Origin: Merdimonas sp963929015
Lineage (GTDB): Bacteria > Bacillota > Clostridia > Lachnospirales > Lachnospiraceae
Length of the DNA stretch: 64,000 nt
Assembly: GCF_963929015.1 (NCBI RefSeq)
Contig: NZ_CAWVHE010000003.1
Coordinates: forward strand, 310,001 to 374,000
Direction of reading: 5' to 3'
Position numbers and translations under genes: made by a program. The notes below the pieces were generated by a model that was not told the origin of the DNA, searched no databases, and was given only the letters and a program-made list of their open reading frames with translations. Below, in pieces: positions 50,247 to 59,207 of this stretch (the first letter of the stretch is position 1; each line of letters opens with the position of its first letter).

Positions 50247-51426
50247 AGGTTTGTGTATAGATAATTACCACATCCCGTTCACGCAGGATCATATTTCCAT
50301 TCGGAATTAGCACCTTACCCCGCCGCTTGATCAGTACGATGATCGAGTGGCGGGAAATATCCAGATCCCGGATGCGTTCTCCGATCCAGGGATGATTGAC
50401 GGAAAGGGAAATTTCCTTTAGTTTAATTTTTTGTTTATCGTCTTTAAAAGATTCGGCGCCCAATACCAGCACATCGTTCGCATGAAGCATCATATTCCCT
50501 CTTGGTACCAGGATCCGGCCATCCCTCTGGATAGCGGAAACAATAACGCTTGCCGGAAGTTTCAGCTGCCCTACTGTATGTCCGGGCCAGAAATCTTGTT
50601 CTGTCAGATGAATTTTGATGAAATGGATATCTGCCTCCGGACCGATCTCTGCGATTCGTTTGATCCGGGAATATTGATCTACGAATCCTGCAGATATGAT
50701 ACCGGTCGGGATAGCAACCATGCCTACGCCAAGAAAGGTGATAAAGATTCCGAACATTTTACCAAGGGTGGTAATGGGATAAATATCTCCATAGCCGACA
50801 GTCAGCAATGTGGATGCGGACCACCAGATGCCGGAAAAGGCGTTGGTAAAGACATCCGGCTGTGCTTTATGTTCCAGACTGTACATGCAGAGGCTGGAAC
50901 CGATCATCAACATCAAAATTATAAAAACCGAGGAAATAAGCTGCTGCTTCTTCCCTGCAATAACATCTGTGATCACACTTAGCGAGTCATAATAGGCATT
51001 GATGCGGAAAAGACGAAAGATCCGCACGATCCGCAGCATACGGAATGCCACAGCGCCTTCCGGGAAAAAGAAGGGAAGGTACTGGGGCAAAAAAGACAAC
51101 AGATCTACAAGACCGGTAAAGGAACAGACATAACGCCGCACAGCCCGCCACTGCGGAAGCTCCGGATATAAGTATTTGGCGGTCCATACCCGCAGGATAT
51201 AGTCGATCATAAACAGGGCGACTGTAACTTCTTCCACTGCGGAGAGAAGGGCGCCATATGGTTCCCGGTAATTATCAAACGTGTACAGAATACTGACTGC
51301 AAGATTCAAAATGATGCAGAATGCATTAAAAAAATCATAGATTCTGCTGACATAGTCATATTCTGTGCCGACCTCAATGATTTCAAAAATTCTTTTCCTG
51401 CGTTTTTCGTAAGTAGATGGATTCAT
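50215..51426 (-). CDS. Voltage-gated-type potassium channel with two TrkA-C domains
   Basis: A 403-residue six-TM channel. The S4-like helix has regularly spaced Arg (FRMLRIVRIFRLFRI), and the selectivity filter is LLTVGYGD before S6. The cytosolic C-terminus carries two RCK-C/TrkA-C-like domains (LPASVIVSAIQRDGRILVPR and SRHSIIVLIKRRGKVLIPNG), without an RCK-N Rossmann domain. TrkA-C domains in related proteins bind cyclic di-AMP or other ligands, so ligand gating is possible. Substrate K+ is inferred from the filter. Confidence 0.9.
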   Translation of the reverse strand: MNPSTYEKRRKRIFEIIEVGTEYDYVSRIYDFFNAFCIILNLAVSILYTFDNYREPYGALLSAVEEVTVALFMIDYILRVWTAKYLYPELPQWRAVRRYVCSFTGLVDLLSFLPQYLPFFFPEGAVAFRMLRIVRIFRLFRINAYYDSLSVITDVIAGKKQQLISSVFIILMLMIGSSLCMYSLEHKAQPDVFTNAFSGIWWSASTLLTVGYGDIYPITTLGKMFGIFITFLGVGMVAIPTGIISAGFVDQYSRIKRIAEIGPEADIHFIKIHLTEQDFWPGHTVGQLKLPASVIVSAIQRDGRILVPRGNMMLHANDVLVLGAESFKDDKQKIKLKEISLSVNHPWIGERIRDLDISRHSIIVLIKRRGKVLIPNGNMILRERDVVIIYTQTFIPHAEEIEL

Positions 51427-51450
51427 GTTATCTCCTGTTATAAATCTAAG

Positions 51451-52158
51451 TTAAAGGATCGTCTCCTGCCCTTCGGATCTTAATGGAACGACCTGCTTTT
51501 TATAAAGGCTGCCTTTTGGAGAAGCGAGAAATGTAGAAATCATCTCATAGTCCTTCCAGAAATGCATGGGAAAGGCATGAGCCGTTTTTGTGTGCTCCAG
51601 GATGTATAAGAAGCCTTTGTCATACCATTCTTCCTGGCGGGGATCTAAAGGAAGAAAAGCCGCAAAGAGTTCCATTCCCTCTAACGGTGCAGTATATTTT
51701 TTAAAATTAGCAGTCATATTATGATTGTATTGTTTGGTTTCTTCTTTCCACACCCACCAGTTCAGATCTCCGGCGTGGTAAATCCATTTATCATGAAACC
51801 GTACCAGAAATGCCACGCCGAAATCCGTAGAGTGCAGCGTACGGATCAGAAGCTGTCCATTCATGAGAGACAGTTCCTGGCCGGGACGCATGGTATACAG
51901 ATTCTTTGGAAGTTCTTCCGGAGAGATCTTCCTGTGGCGAAGAACATCGTGAGATAGAATATAAGTCGCACCCGCATGAGCTTGAATCTGAAAAATGGCA
52001 GGATTAAAGTGGTCTGCATGGAAATGGGATACAAATATGTATAAAGGTTTCTCTGGTGGAACGTCCGGAAGTTTTCCTTCGTAATAATCAAACAGCCATA
52101 TACAGTCCGGCCATTCCATCCAGAAGCCGCTGTGACCGATATACGTTACTTTGATCAT
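51451..52158 (-). CDS. MBL-fold metallo-hydrolase (UlaG-like)
   Basis: A 235-residue metallo-beta-lactamase-fold protein. VTYIGHSGFWMEW is the N-terminal strand pair; SHFHADHF gives HxHxDH; HAGDLNWW and a late MHFW supply further ligands. It resembles UlaG/L-ascorbate-6-phosphate lactonase relatives, often called beta-lactamase superfamily II. Substrate unknown. The start overlaps the upstream small gene by 4 bases (ATGA). Confidence 0.87.
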   Translation of the reverse strand: MIKVTYIGHSGFWMEWPDCIWLFDYYEGKLPDVPPEKPLYIFVSHFHADHFNPAIFQIQAHAGATYILSHDVLRHRKISPEELPKNLYTMRPGQELSLMNGQLLIRTLHSTDFGVAFLVRFHDKWIYHAGDLNWWVWKEETKQYNHNMTANFKKYTAPLEGMELFAAFLPLDPRQEEWYDKGFLYILEHTKTAHAFPMHFWKDYEMISTFLASPKGSLYKKQVVPLRSEGQETIL

Positions 52159-52385
52159 GATAACTCCTCGAGTTTCATTACTTTTTCAACATACTCCTTA
52201 TTCAGTTCCAGCCATTCTGCGATGTCATCTGCAGAAAGGCCCTTCTGCTGTTTCCGTCGGATGATCTCTACCAACTCCGCTTCTTTGCCACTTGCATAAC
52301 CGTCCTCACGTATCAGACGCTCCCGTTCAAATATCTTCATATACTCCAGTGACACCTCCCTGTCATGCTTCACTTTCTGGACCAT
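52155..52385 (-). CDS. C-terminal remnant of an Rpn / PD-(D/E)XK transposase-family protein
   Basis: A 76-residue protein, DREVSLEYMKIFERERLIRE then DGYASGKEAELVEIIRRKQQ and KGLSADDIAEWLELNKEYV. This is the characteristic tail of Rpn-family recombination-promoting nucleases (PD-(D/E)XK putative transposases). The catalytic domain is absent, so it is a fragment, although GGAAG precedes ATG 52385 and translation is possible. Its stop overlaps the MBL start. It marks a past mobile-element or recombination event. Confidence 0.65.
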   Translation of the reverse strand: MVQKVKHDREVSLEYMKIFERERLIREDGYASGKEAELVEIIRRKQQKGLSADDIAEWLELNKEYVEKVMKLEELS

Positions 52386-52452
52386 CTATTTTCTTCCATT
52401 GTATTGCTTTTTCTCTGAAAAGCCAAGGAGAAATCTCTTCTGTGAGAATGAA

Positions 52453-52481
52453 TTGTAATATTTCCGGGAATCGTCTATGAT
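52453..52481 (+). promoter_or_regulatory. Promoter of the bile salt hydrolase gene
   Basis: TTGTAA (52453-52458), 17-bp spacer, TATGAT (52476-52481): 4 of 6 and 5 of 6 matches, about 30 bases upstream of the start. Confidence 0.5.
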
Positions 52482-52509
52482 AGTAGACAGAAAGGAGCAC
52501 AGCTTATTT

Positions 52510-53544
52510 ATGTGTACATGTATGACTTATCAGACGGATGAATTTTACTTTGGAAGGAACCTGGATCTGGAATATTCTTTTGGAGAACAGATTGTTATAA
52601 CGCCGAGAAATTATCGTTTCTCTTTTGAAGGGAATGAGGATGGGCAAAATCATTTTGCTATGATCGGAATGGCGAATATCACAGACCGCTATCCTCTGTA
52701 TGCGGAGGCGGCCAATGAAAAGGGCCTTTGTATGGCAGGATTAAATTTTCCTGAAAATGCGGTGTACCATGAGGAAACTACTGGAAAAGAAAACATAGCA
52801 TCCTATGAAATAATCCCGTGGATATTGCGGAGGTTTTCCAATGCGGAAGATGCGGCAGAATACCTGAGGAAGGTTGTGGTCACAGGAAAAGCATTTGCAG
52901 AAACAATGCCGACTGCTCCGCTGCACTGGATGTTGGCCGACCGGAAGACTTGTTATGTAATAGAGCCAATGAAAGATGGCCTTCATATTAATCAGAACCC
53001 TTATGGAGTGTTGACCAATAATCCGCCGTTCCCTTTTCACATGGAAAATGTAAAGCAGTATCTGAATTTAACTTCAGAGAGTCCCACAAACCAGTTTTGC
53101 AAAGAACTGGACTTAAAACCTTTTGGACAGGGCTTGGGAAGTTTCGGACTTCCAGGGGATTTCTCACCAGCGTCACGGTTTATAAAGGCAGTGTTCCTGC
53201 GGTGGAATTCTGTCAGCAGCAAGGGAAAATATGGAGATGTCACACAGTTCTTTCACATCCTGGACGGAGTCGGGATGGTAAGAGGTTCTGTCAGAACAGA
53301 AGAGGGAAGAAACGATATTACCACTTATTCCTGCTGTATCAGTCCGGAACAAGGTGTTTACTACTGTAAGACGTATGAGAATTACCAGATTCAGGCAGTG
53401 GATATGTTTAAGGAGGATCTGGGGAGCGCGGAACTGATCGCGTACCAGATGCAGAAGGATCAGAATATCTGCTGGAAGAATCAGAGGAAGGCGGTCGAAG
53501 AAGAGCGAAAAAGAGGAGAGGAAAGAAGCGGACGAAAAAAATAG
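52510..53544 (+). CDS. Choloylglycine (bile salt) hydrolase family protein
   Basis: A 344-residue Ntn hydrolase. Met1 is followed by Cys2 (MCTCMTYQ), which becomes the N-terminal nucleophile. R16 and D19 in FGRNLDLE, the Asn in MAGLNFP, VLTNNPPF and the Arg in SPASRF correspond to the known catalytic and oxyanion residues of bile salt hydrolases. GLGSFGLPGDFSPASRF is close to the family block. AAAGGAG lies 13 bases before ATG 52510. Penicillin V acylase activity is the main alternative. The Lys/Glu-rich tail (KAVEEERKRGEERSGRKK) is longer than usual. Confidence 0.88.
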   Translation: MCTCMTYQTDEFYFGRNLDLEYSFGEQIVITPRNYRFSFEGNEDGQNHFAMIGMANITDRYPLYAEAANEKGLCMAGLNFPENAVYHEETTGKENIASYEIIPWILRRFSNAEDAAEYLRKVVVTGKAFAETMPTAPLHWMLADRKTCYVIEPMKDGLHINQNPYGVLTNNPPFPFHMENVKQYLNLTSESPTNQFCKELDLKPFGQGLGSFGLPGDFSPASRFIKAVFLRWNSVSSKGKYGDVTQFFHILDGVGMVRGSVRTEEGRNDITTYSCCISPEQGVYYCKTYENYQIQAVDMFKEDLGSAELIAYQMQKDQNICWKNQRKAVEEERKRGEERSGRKK

Positions 53545-53624
53545 AAAAAAAGAACGGGAATATGTTATACTATGGAAGGTATACAGGCAATTACGAATGT
53601 TAAGGAAAAGAAGGTAGAATATTT

Positions 53625-54530
53625 ATGACAGAAATACCGTTTAAACGACCGGAGCTTGCCGACCGGGAGATCATTACCCATTATTTTGAACATCACACCA
53701 GCAGAAGCTGCGAGAGAACCTTTGCGAACGTATATCTCTGGTCGCGGCAATACCCGGTAACCTGGGCGGTTGTGGAGGACGCGCTGGTGTTCAAGAGTGA
53801 GGATGAGACCCATCTGTCTTACGCATACCCGGCGGGAGAACCGCAGCAGGTGAAAAAAGCCCTGGAAGTACTGATGGAATACAGCAAAGAAAAAGGGTGG
53901 CCATTTGCTCTCTACAATGTGACTCCGGAATATTTCGCGCAGCTGGAGGAATGGTATCCCGGCAGATTTCAGATCGAGTACGACCGTGACAGCGCGGATT
54001 ATGTGTATGAAAGTGAGAAGCTTGCGACCCTGGCGGGGAAGAAACTGCACGGAAAACGAAATCACATTAATAAATTTAAATCTCTCTATGAGGGCCGCTG
54101 GAGTTATGAAAAACTTACAAAGGACAATCTGGAAGACTGTTTCCAGATGGCGCTCAAATGGAGAAATGAAAACGGCTGCGAGGACGATCCGGAAAAACGT
54201 GGAGAGATCTGCGTGACCTTAAATTCTCTGCGTTTGTTTGAAGAATTGAAGCTGACGGGAGGAATTCTTAGGATAGACGGAGAGGTAGTGGCATTTACGA
54301 TCGGAGAACCGATCTGTCCGGACACCTTTGTGGTTCATATAGAGAAAGCGTTTGCTGATATCCAGGGAGCCTATCCTATGATCAATCAGCAGTTTGTGGA
54401 GCATGAATGCATGGCTTACCAGTATGTGAACCGGGAGGAAGATACCGGGGCGGAGGGCCTTCGGAAGGCCAAGCTTTCCTACCGGCCGGTATTCCTGGTA
54501 GAAAAGGGCAAGGTTACAGAAAAAGAGTGA
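53625..54530 (+). CDS. DUF2156 (phosphatidylglycerol lysyltransferase-like) protein
   Basis: A 301-residue soluble protein with the double GNAT-like fold of DUF2156. Segments TSRSCERTFANVYLWSRQY, ADYVYESEKLATLAGKKLHG and KRNHINKF are typical of clostridial members. No membrane domain is present, unlike MprF. The family relates to aminoacyl-tRNA-dependent transferases and FemX, but the substrate is unknown. A TGTTATACT extended -10 lies at 53563-53571. Confidence 0.87.
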   Translation: MTEIPFKRPELADREIITHYFEHHTSRSCERTFANVYLWSRQYPVTWAVVEDALVFKSEDETHLSYAYPAGEPQQVKKALEVLMEYSKEKGWPFALYNVTPEYFAQLEEWYPGRFQIEYDRDSADYVYESEKLATLAGKKLHGKRNHINKFKSLYEGRWSYEKLTKDNLEDCFQMALKWRNENGCEDDPEKRGEICVTLNSLRLFEELKLTGGILRIDGEVVAFTIGEPICPDTFVVHIEKAFADIQGAYPMINQQFVEHECMAYQYVNREEDTGAEGLRKAKLSYRPVFLVEKGKVTEKE

Positions 54531-54569
54531 TACAAGTCAACAGACATAAAGAAAAAGGAGAGAGAAAAA

Positions 54570-55757
54570 ATGATCGCTGAAAAGATGAAAAATATGGTAG
54601 CCAACAGCTCGGCGATCCGGGCGATGTTTGAGGAAGGGAATCGTATGGCAAAGCTGTACGGCGCTGAAAATGTCTATGATTTCAGTCTGGGGAATCCCAA
54701 CGTCCCGGCTCCGGAAGCGGTAAAGAACGCGATTGTTGAACTGGTCAGCGACAGCGATCCGGTGGTGCTTCACGGATATACCAACAGCAACAGCGGATAT
54801 GCCGATGTCAGAGAGGCAGTGGCGGAATCCATAAATGAACGGTTCAGTACAACATTTGCAGGAGAGAATATCATTATGACGGTGGGGGCTGCAGGAGGAC
54901 TGAACGTGATCTTAAAGTCTCTGATCAATCCGGGGGATGAAGTTATCGTGTTTGCCCCGTATTTTGGAGAATACCGGTCCTATACCAATAATTATGACGG
55001 CGTTCTGGTGGAAATCTCGCCGGATACCGAGACGTTCCAGCCAAAACTTGCGGAATTTGAACAGAAGATCACTCCAAAGACCAAAGCTGTGATCGTAAAC
55101 ACCCCCAATAATCCGACTGGCGTGGTATATTCTGAAGAGACCATTAAAGAGATGGCGGCTATCATGGAACGGAAGCAGAAGGAATATGGAACGGATATCT
55201 ATCTGATTTCTGACGAGCCCTACCGGGAGCTGGTATATGACGGAGTGGAAGTGCCGTATCTGACAAAATACTACGCAAATACGATTGTGGGATATTCCTA
55301 CAGCAAATCGCTGTCCCTGCCAGGAGAACGGATCGGGTATCTGGTTATTCCGGATGAGGTGACAGACAGCGAAGACCTGAAAGCAGCGGCCAATGTGGCA
55401 ACCAGGATCCTGGGCTTTGTCAATGCGCCGACTCTGCAGCAGAAACTGGTGGCAAAATGTCTTCATGAAAAGACAGATATCGGCTTTTATGACAGAAACA
55501 GGGAAACTCTGTATAACGGGCTAAAGGAATGCGGTTTTGCATGTATTAAGCCGGAAGGTGCATTTTATCTGTTTGTAAAGTCTCCGATCGAAGACGAGAA
55601 ACAGTTCTGCGCCGACGGAAAGGAATTCCACATCCTGATGGTTCCGGGCAGTTCTTTCGGGTGTCCGGGGTATGTGCGTCTGGCTTACTGTGTGGCTTAT
55701 GAAACCATTGTGAACGCACTTCCGAAATTCCGGGAACTGGCAAAGAAATATTTCTAA
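54570..55757 (+). CDS. Class I/II PLP-dependent aminotransferase
   Basis: A 395-residue fold-type I enzyme. IIMTVGAAGGLNVILKSLI lies in the PLP-phosphate region, NTPNNPTGVVYS holds the conserved Asn, and SYSKSLSLPGERIGYL carries the Schiff-base Lys near residue 247. The final Arg for the carboxylate is in GYVRLAYC. It resembles aspartate or aromatic aminotransferases. AAAAGGAG precedes the start. The HisC-like gene follows after 14 bases, suggesting an amino-acid operon. Confidence 0.93.
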   Translation: MIAEKMKNMVANSSAIRAMFEEGNRMAKLYGAENVYDFSLGNPNVPAPEAVKNAIVELVSDSDPVVLHGYTNSNSGYADVREAVAESINERFSTTFAGENIIMTVGAAGGLNVILKSLINPGDEVIVFAPYFGEYRSYTNNYDGVLVEISPDTETFQPKLAEFEQKITPKTKAVIVNTPNNPTGVVYSEETIKEMAAIMERKQKEYGTDIYLISDEPYRELVYDGVEVPYLTKYYANTIVGYSYSKSLSLPGERIGYLVIPDEVTDSEDLKAAANVATRILGFVNAPTLQQKLVAKCLHEKTDIGFYDRNRETLYNGLKECGFACIKPEGAFYLFVKSPIEDEKQFCADGKEFHILMVPGSSFGCPGYVRLAYCVAYETIVNALPKFRELAKKYF

Positions 55758-55771
55758 AAAGGATGTGGAGT

Positions 55772-56830
55772 ATGAAGGCATTTGAAAAAAACATACGGAA
55801 GGTAGAACCTTATGTTCCGGGAGAACAGCCGCAGGGGCGGGTGGTCAAGCTGAATACCAATGAAAATCCATATCCTCCGGCGCCGGGCGTGGCAAGAGCT
55901 CTCGAAGAACTGGACTCCGGCAGGCTTAGACTTTATCCGGATCCGACGGCGGAAGTTCTGGTGGACGCTCTGGCGGAATTTTACGGGGTAAGTCCGGATC
56001 AGGTGTTTGTGGGAGTGGGATCGGACGACGTTCTGTCCATGTGTTTCCTGACCTTTTTTAACTCTGAAAAACCCATCTTTTTCCCGGATGTGACGTATTC
56101 ATTCTATAAAGTCTGGGCGGATCTTTACCGGATCCCCTATGAATGCAAAGCGCTGGATGAGGAGTTCCGGATCCGGAAAGAAGAATATTATCCGGAAAAT
56201 GGCGGCGTGATCTTTCCAAATCCCAATGCGCCCACAGGAATCTATCTGGAACTTGACCAGGTGGAGGATATTATCGCTCACAACCAGGATGTGGTTGTAA
56301 TAGTGGACGAGGCATATGTGGATTTTGTAGGCCGGTCTGCCATGGAACTGATCGACAGATATGATAATCTGATCGTAGTGCAGACATTTTCAAAAGCCCG
56401 GTCCATGGCCGGGATGCGTATCGGCTATGCGATCAGCAATCCGGAACTGATCCGGTATCTCAATGACGCCAAGTATTCGTTTAATTCCTATACGATGAAT
56501 CAGACTTCTCTGATCTGCGGAGCGGAGGCGGTGAAAGACCGGGCATATTTTGAAGATCACCTGCAGAAGATTATCGAAACCAGAGAGTGGGCAAAGAAAG
56601 AGCTTGCAGGAATGGGATTTACATTTACGGATTCCAGGGCCAACTTTATTTTTGCCAGACATTCCCGCTATAGTGGAAAAGAGTTGTTTGAATATTTAAA
56701 GGAGCAGAATATTTATGTCAGGTTCTGGGGAAGCAGGCGGATCGAGGATTATCTTCGCATTACAGTCGGAACCAGAGAAGAAATGGCAACCCTGTTTGCG
56801 GCGCTGAAAAAATATATGGAAGAGCGTTAG
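55772..56830 (+). CDS. hisC: Histidinol-phosphate aminotransferase-like protein
   Basis: A 352-residue PLP enzyme. LNTNENPYPPAPGV, the family start, is followed by GVGSDDVLSM, NPNAPTGIYL, VDEAYVDFVG and TFSKARSMAGMRIGYAI with the PLP Lys. HisC converts imidazole acetol phosphate to histidinol phosphate; some members also act on aromatic amino acids. No other his gene is in the window. ATG 55772 is preferred to ATG 55763 on ribosome-site spacing. Confidence 0.88.
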   Translation: MKAFEKNIRKVEPYVPGEQPQGRVVKLNTNENPYPPAPGVARALEELDSGRLRLYPDPTAEVLVDALAEFYGVSPDQVFVGVGSDDVLSMCFLTFFNSEKPIFFPDVTYSFYKVWADLYRIPYECKALDEEFRIRKEEYYPENGGVIFPNPNAPTGIYLELDQVEDIIAHNQDVVVIVDEAYVDFVGRSAMELIDRYDNLIVVQTFSKARSMAGMRIGYAISNPELIRYLNDAKYSFNSYTMNQTSLICGAEAVKDRAYFEDHLQKIIETREWAKKELAGMGFTFTDSRANFIFARHSRYSGKELFEYLKEQNIYVRFWGSRRIEDYLRITVGTREEMATLFAALKKYMEER

Positions 56831-56838
56831 CCCTTTGG

Positions 56839-56867
56839 TTTTCATTTTCCAGGCGATATGCTAAAAT
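56839..56867 (+). promoter_or_regulatory. Candidate promoter of the PfkB kinase gene
   Basis: TTTTCA (56839-56844), 17-bp spacer, TAAAAT (56862-56867) with extended TGC, about 30 bases before the start. Confidence 0.45.
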
Positions 56868-56898
56868 AAAAAATAAAAGTGGATAAGGAGATTAGGGT

Positions 56899-57861
56899 AT
56901 GGAAAAAGTATATGATGTAACAGCTATGGGCGAAATGTTGATCGACTTTACGTTGAATGGTCAGAGCGATCAGGGGAACAACCTGTTTGAAGCCTGCCCG
57001 GGAGGCGCGCCCTGTAACGTGCTTGCGATGCTGAATAAGCTGGGAAGAAAGACCGCATTTATCGGTAAGGTAGGAGAAGATCAGTTTGGCCGTCTGTTAA
57101 GAGATACCATCGACGAACTGGGAATTGAGACAAAAGGCCTGCTTCTCGATCGGGAAATCCATACCACTCTTGCATTTGTACATACATTTCCGGATGGCGA
57201 CAGGGAGTTTTCGTTTTACCGGAAGCCGGGGGCGGATATGATGCTTTCTGCAGATGAGGTGGATTATGATCTGATCCGCAAGTCAAAGGTTTTCCATTTT
57301 GGAACCCTGTCCATGACAGACGAGCCGGTCAGGACTGCGACCAAAAAAGCGCTTGAGACCGCAAAGGAGGCCGGATGTCTGATCACCTTTGATCCGAATT
57401 TAAGGCCTCCGCTCTGGGACAGCCTGGATACGGCGAAAGAGATGATGGAGTACGGATTCCGGTACTGTGATATGCTGAAAATATCGGATAACGAAATCCA
57501 GTTTGTAACAGGAAAAGAGGATTATGATGAAGGGATCCGCTTCCTTCAGGAAACCTACCATATTCCGCTGATCTTCCTGACCATGGGAAAAGAAGGAAGC
57601 CGGGCCTACTATCAGGATCTGCGGGTGGAAAAGAAGGGATTTACGGTGAAGGCCATTGAGACAACCGGCGCAGGAGATACCTTCTGCGGATGTGCGATCC
57701 ACGGACTTCTGACTCATGGTATGGAGGGCCTGAATGAGGAAGTGTTGGGAGAAATCCTGACCTATGCAAATGCCGGCGCTGCCCTGATCACCATGAAGAA
57801 GGGCGCGATCCGCTCTATGCCGGAGCCGGAAAATATTACGAAAATGATTGAGGAAGCTTAG
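56899..57861 (+). CDS. PfkB-family sugar kinase (fructokinase-like)
   Basis: A 320-residue ribokinase-fold kinase. GEMLIDFT and CPGGAPCNVLAMLNKLG (substrate-binding GG) lie near the N-terminus; TTGAGDTFCGCAIHG has the anion hole and catalytic Asp near residue 257. The overall pattern is closest to fructokinases (ScrK type). Its stop is 5 bases before murT, so the genes may be cotranscribed, though the functional link is unclear. Confidence 0.9.
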   Translation: MEKVYDVTAMGEMLIDFTLNGQSDQGNNLFEACPGGAPCNVLAMLNKLGRKTAFIGKVGEDQFGRLLRDTIDELGIETKGLLLDREIHTTLAFVHTFPDGDREFSFYRKPGADMMLSADEVDYDLIRKSKVFHFGTLSMTDEPVRTATKKALETAKEAGCLITFDPNLRPPLWDSLDTAKEMMEYGFRYCDMLKISDNEIQFVTGKEDYDEGIRFLQETYHIPLIFLTMGKEGSRAYYQDLRVEKKGFTVKAIETTGAGDTFCGCAIHGLLTHGMEGLNEEVLGEILTYANAGAALITMKKGAIRSMPEPENITKMIEEA

Positions 57862-57866
57862 GGATT

Positions 57867-59207
57867 ATGAGACTACGCAGGATGATCGCCGTGTGGGCGG
57901 CAAAACTGGCAGAAAAAATCAGCGTGCATATCTTTCACCGTCAGGGGGTAACCTGGGCGGGAAAGATCGCGCTCCGGCTGGATCCGTCGATTTTGCGGAC
58001 CCTGGCGGGACAGGTGAAAAAGGATATCTATATTGTCTGCGGGACCAATGGAAAGACGACGACCAACAATATGCTGTGCGCGGCGCTGGAAGCAGAAGGA
58101 TACCGGGTGATCTGTAATCATACCGGATCTAACATGTTAAACGGAGTGGCGGCGGCATTTGCCCTGGCTGCCGGATGGTCGGGAAATCTGAAGGCGGACT
58201 ACGCCTGCATTGAGATTGATGAAGCGTCTACCCGCAGGGTGTTTCCCCATTTTAAGCCGGATTATATGGTGCTTACGAATCTCTTCCGGGATCAGCTGGA
58301 TCGGTACGGCGAGATTGATATTACCATGAATATTTTAAAAGAAGTGATGCAAAGCGCGCCAAAGATGAAGGTGATCGTGAACGGAGACGATGCGCTGTCT
58401 GCATTTCTTGCCATGGACAGCGGCAACCCCTATGTAACTTACGGTATCGGGCAGAAGGTCATGGACGACAGTCAGTCCCATGAGATCCGGGAAGGCCGGT
58501 TCTGTAAAAAATGCGGAGCTCTGCTTCATTATAATTTTTATCATTACAGCCAGCTTGGGGATTACAGTTGCACCGGATGCGACTTTTGCCGCCCTAAGCT
58601 TGACTTTGACGCGGAAAACGTAGAGGTGGGCGATACCCTTGCGTTTACGGTGGGAGAAGAGAAAATCCTTGCAAATTATAAAGGTTTCTATAATGTATAC
58701 AATATTCTTGCGGCTTATGCGGCTGTTCGGACCGGAGGGATCAACCCCGTTCACTTTAATCAGATGCTGCAGAATTTTCATCCGGAGAATGGACGGATGG
58801 AAGAATTTCAGATTAAAGGGACAAAGGTTGTATTGAACCTGGCGAAAAACCCGGCAGGATTCAACCAGAATATCTCTGCCGTGATGCAGGATCCTTCTAA
58901 GAAAGATATCATTATTTTGATCAATGATAACGCCCAGGACGGTATCGATGTTTCCTGGCTGTGGGATGTGGATTTTGACCGCTTTAAAGAGGACAACATC
59001 CATTCTGTTACGGTCAGCGGCATCCGGTGCCAGGATATGCGGCTTCGGCTGAAATATGTAAATATTTCCTCCATTCTGGAGGCGGATGTAGAGACGGCGA
59101 TCCGGGAACGTGTCAAAGACGGATGTGGAAACTTATATGTGCTGGTAAATTACACGGCGCTTTTTGGCACCAGAAATATATTAAAGAGACTGGAGGAAAA
59201 CGGATAA
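57867..59207 (+). CDS. murT: Lipid II isoglutaminyl synthase subunit MurT
   Basis: A 446-residue Mur-ligase homologue. ATP loop: CGTNGKTTTNNML. IEIDEASTRRVFPHFKPDY and LTNLFRDQLDRYGEI follow. A four-Cys zinc ribbon is inserted in the central domain (CKKCGALL, then CTGCDFC), a MurT feature. The C-terminal DUF1727 domain binds GatD. With GatD it amidates D-Glu of lipid II. The stop overlaps the gatD start (TAATG). Confidence 0.95.
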   Translation: MRLRRMIAVWAAKLAEKISVHIFHRQGVTWAGKIALRLDPSILRTLAGQVKKDIYIVCGTNGKTTTNNMLCAALEAEGYRVICNHTGSNMLNGVAAAFALAAGWSGNLKADYACIEIDEASTRRVFPHFKPDYMVLTNLFRDQLDRYGEIDITMNILKEVMQSAPKMKVIVNGDDALSAFLAMDSGNPYVTYGIGQKVMDDSQSHEIREGRFCKKCGALLHYNFYHYSQLGDYSCTGCDFCRPKLDFDAENVEVGDTLAFTVGEEKILANYKGFYNVYNILAAYAAVRTGGINPVHFNQMLQNFHPENGRMEEFQIKGTKVVLNLAKNPAGFNQNISAVMQDPSKKDIIILINDNAQDGIDVSWLWDVDFDRFKEDNIHSVTVSGIRCQDMRLRLKYVNISSILEADVETAIRERVKDGCGNLYVLVNYTALFGTRNILKRLEENG

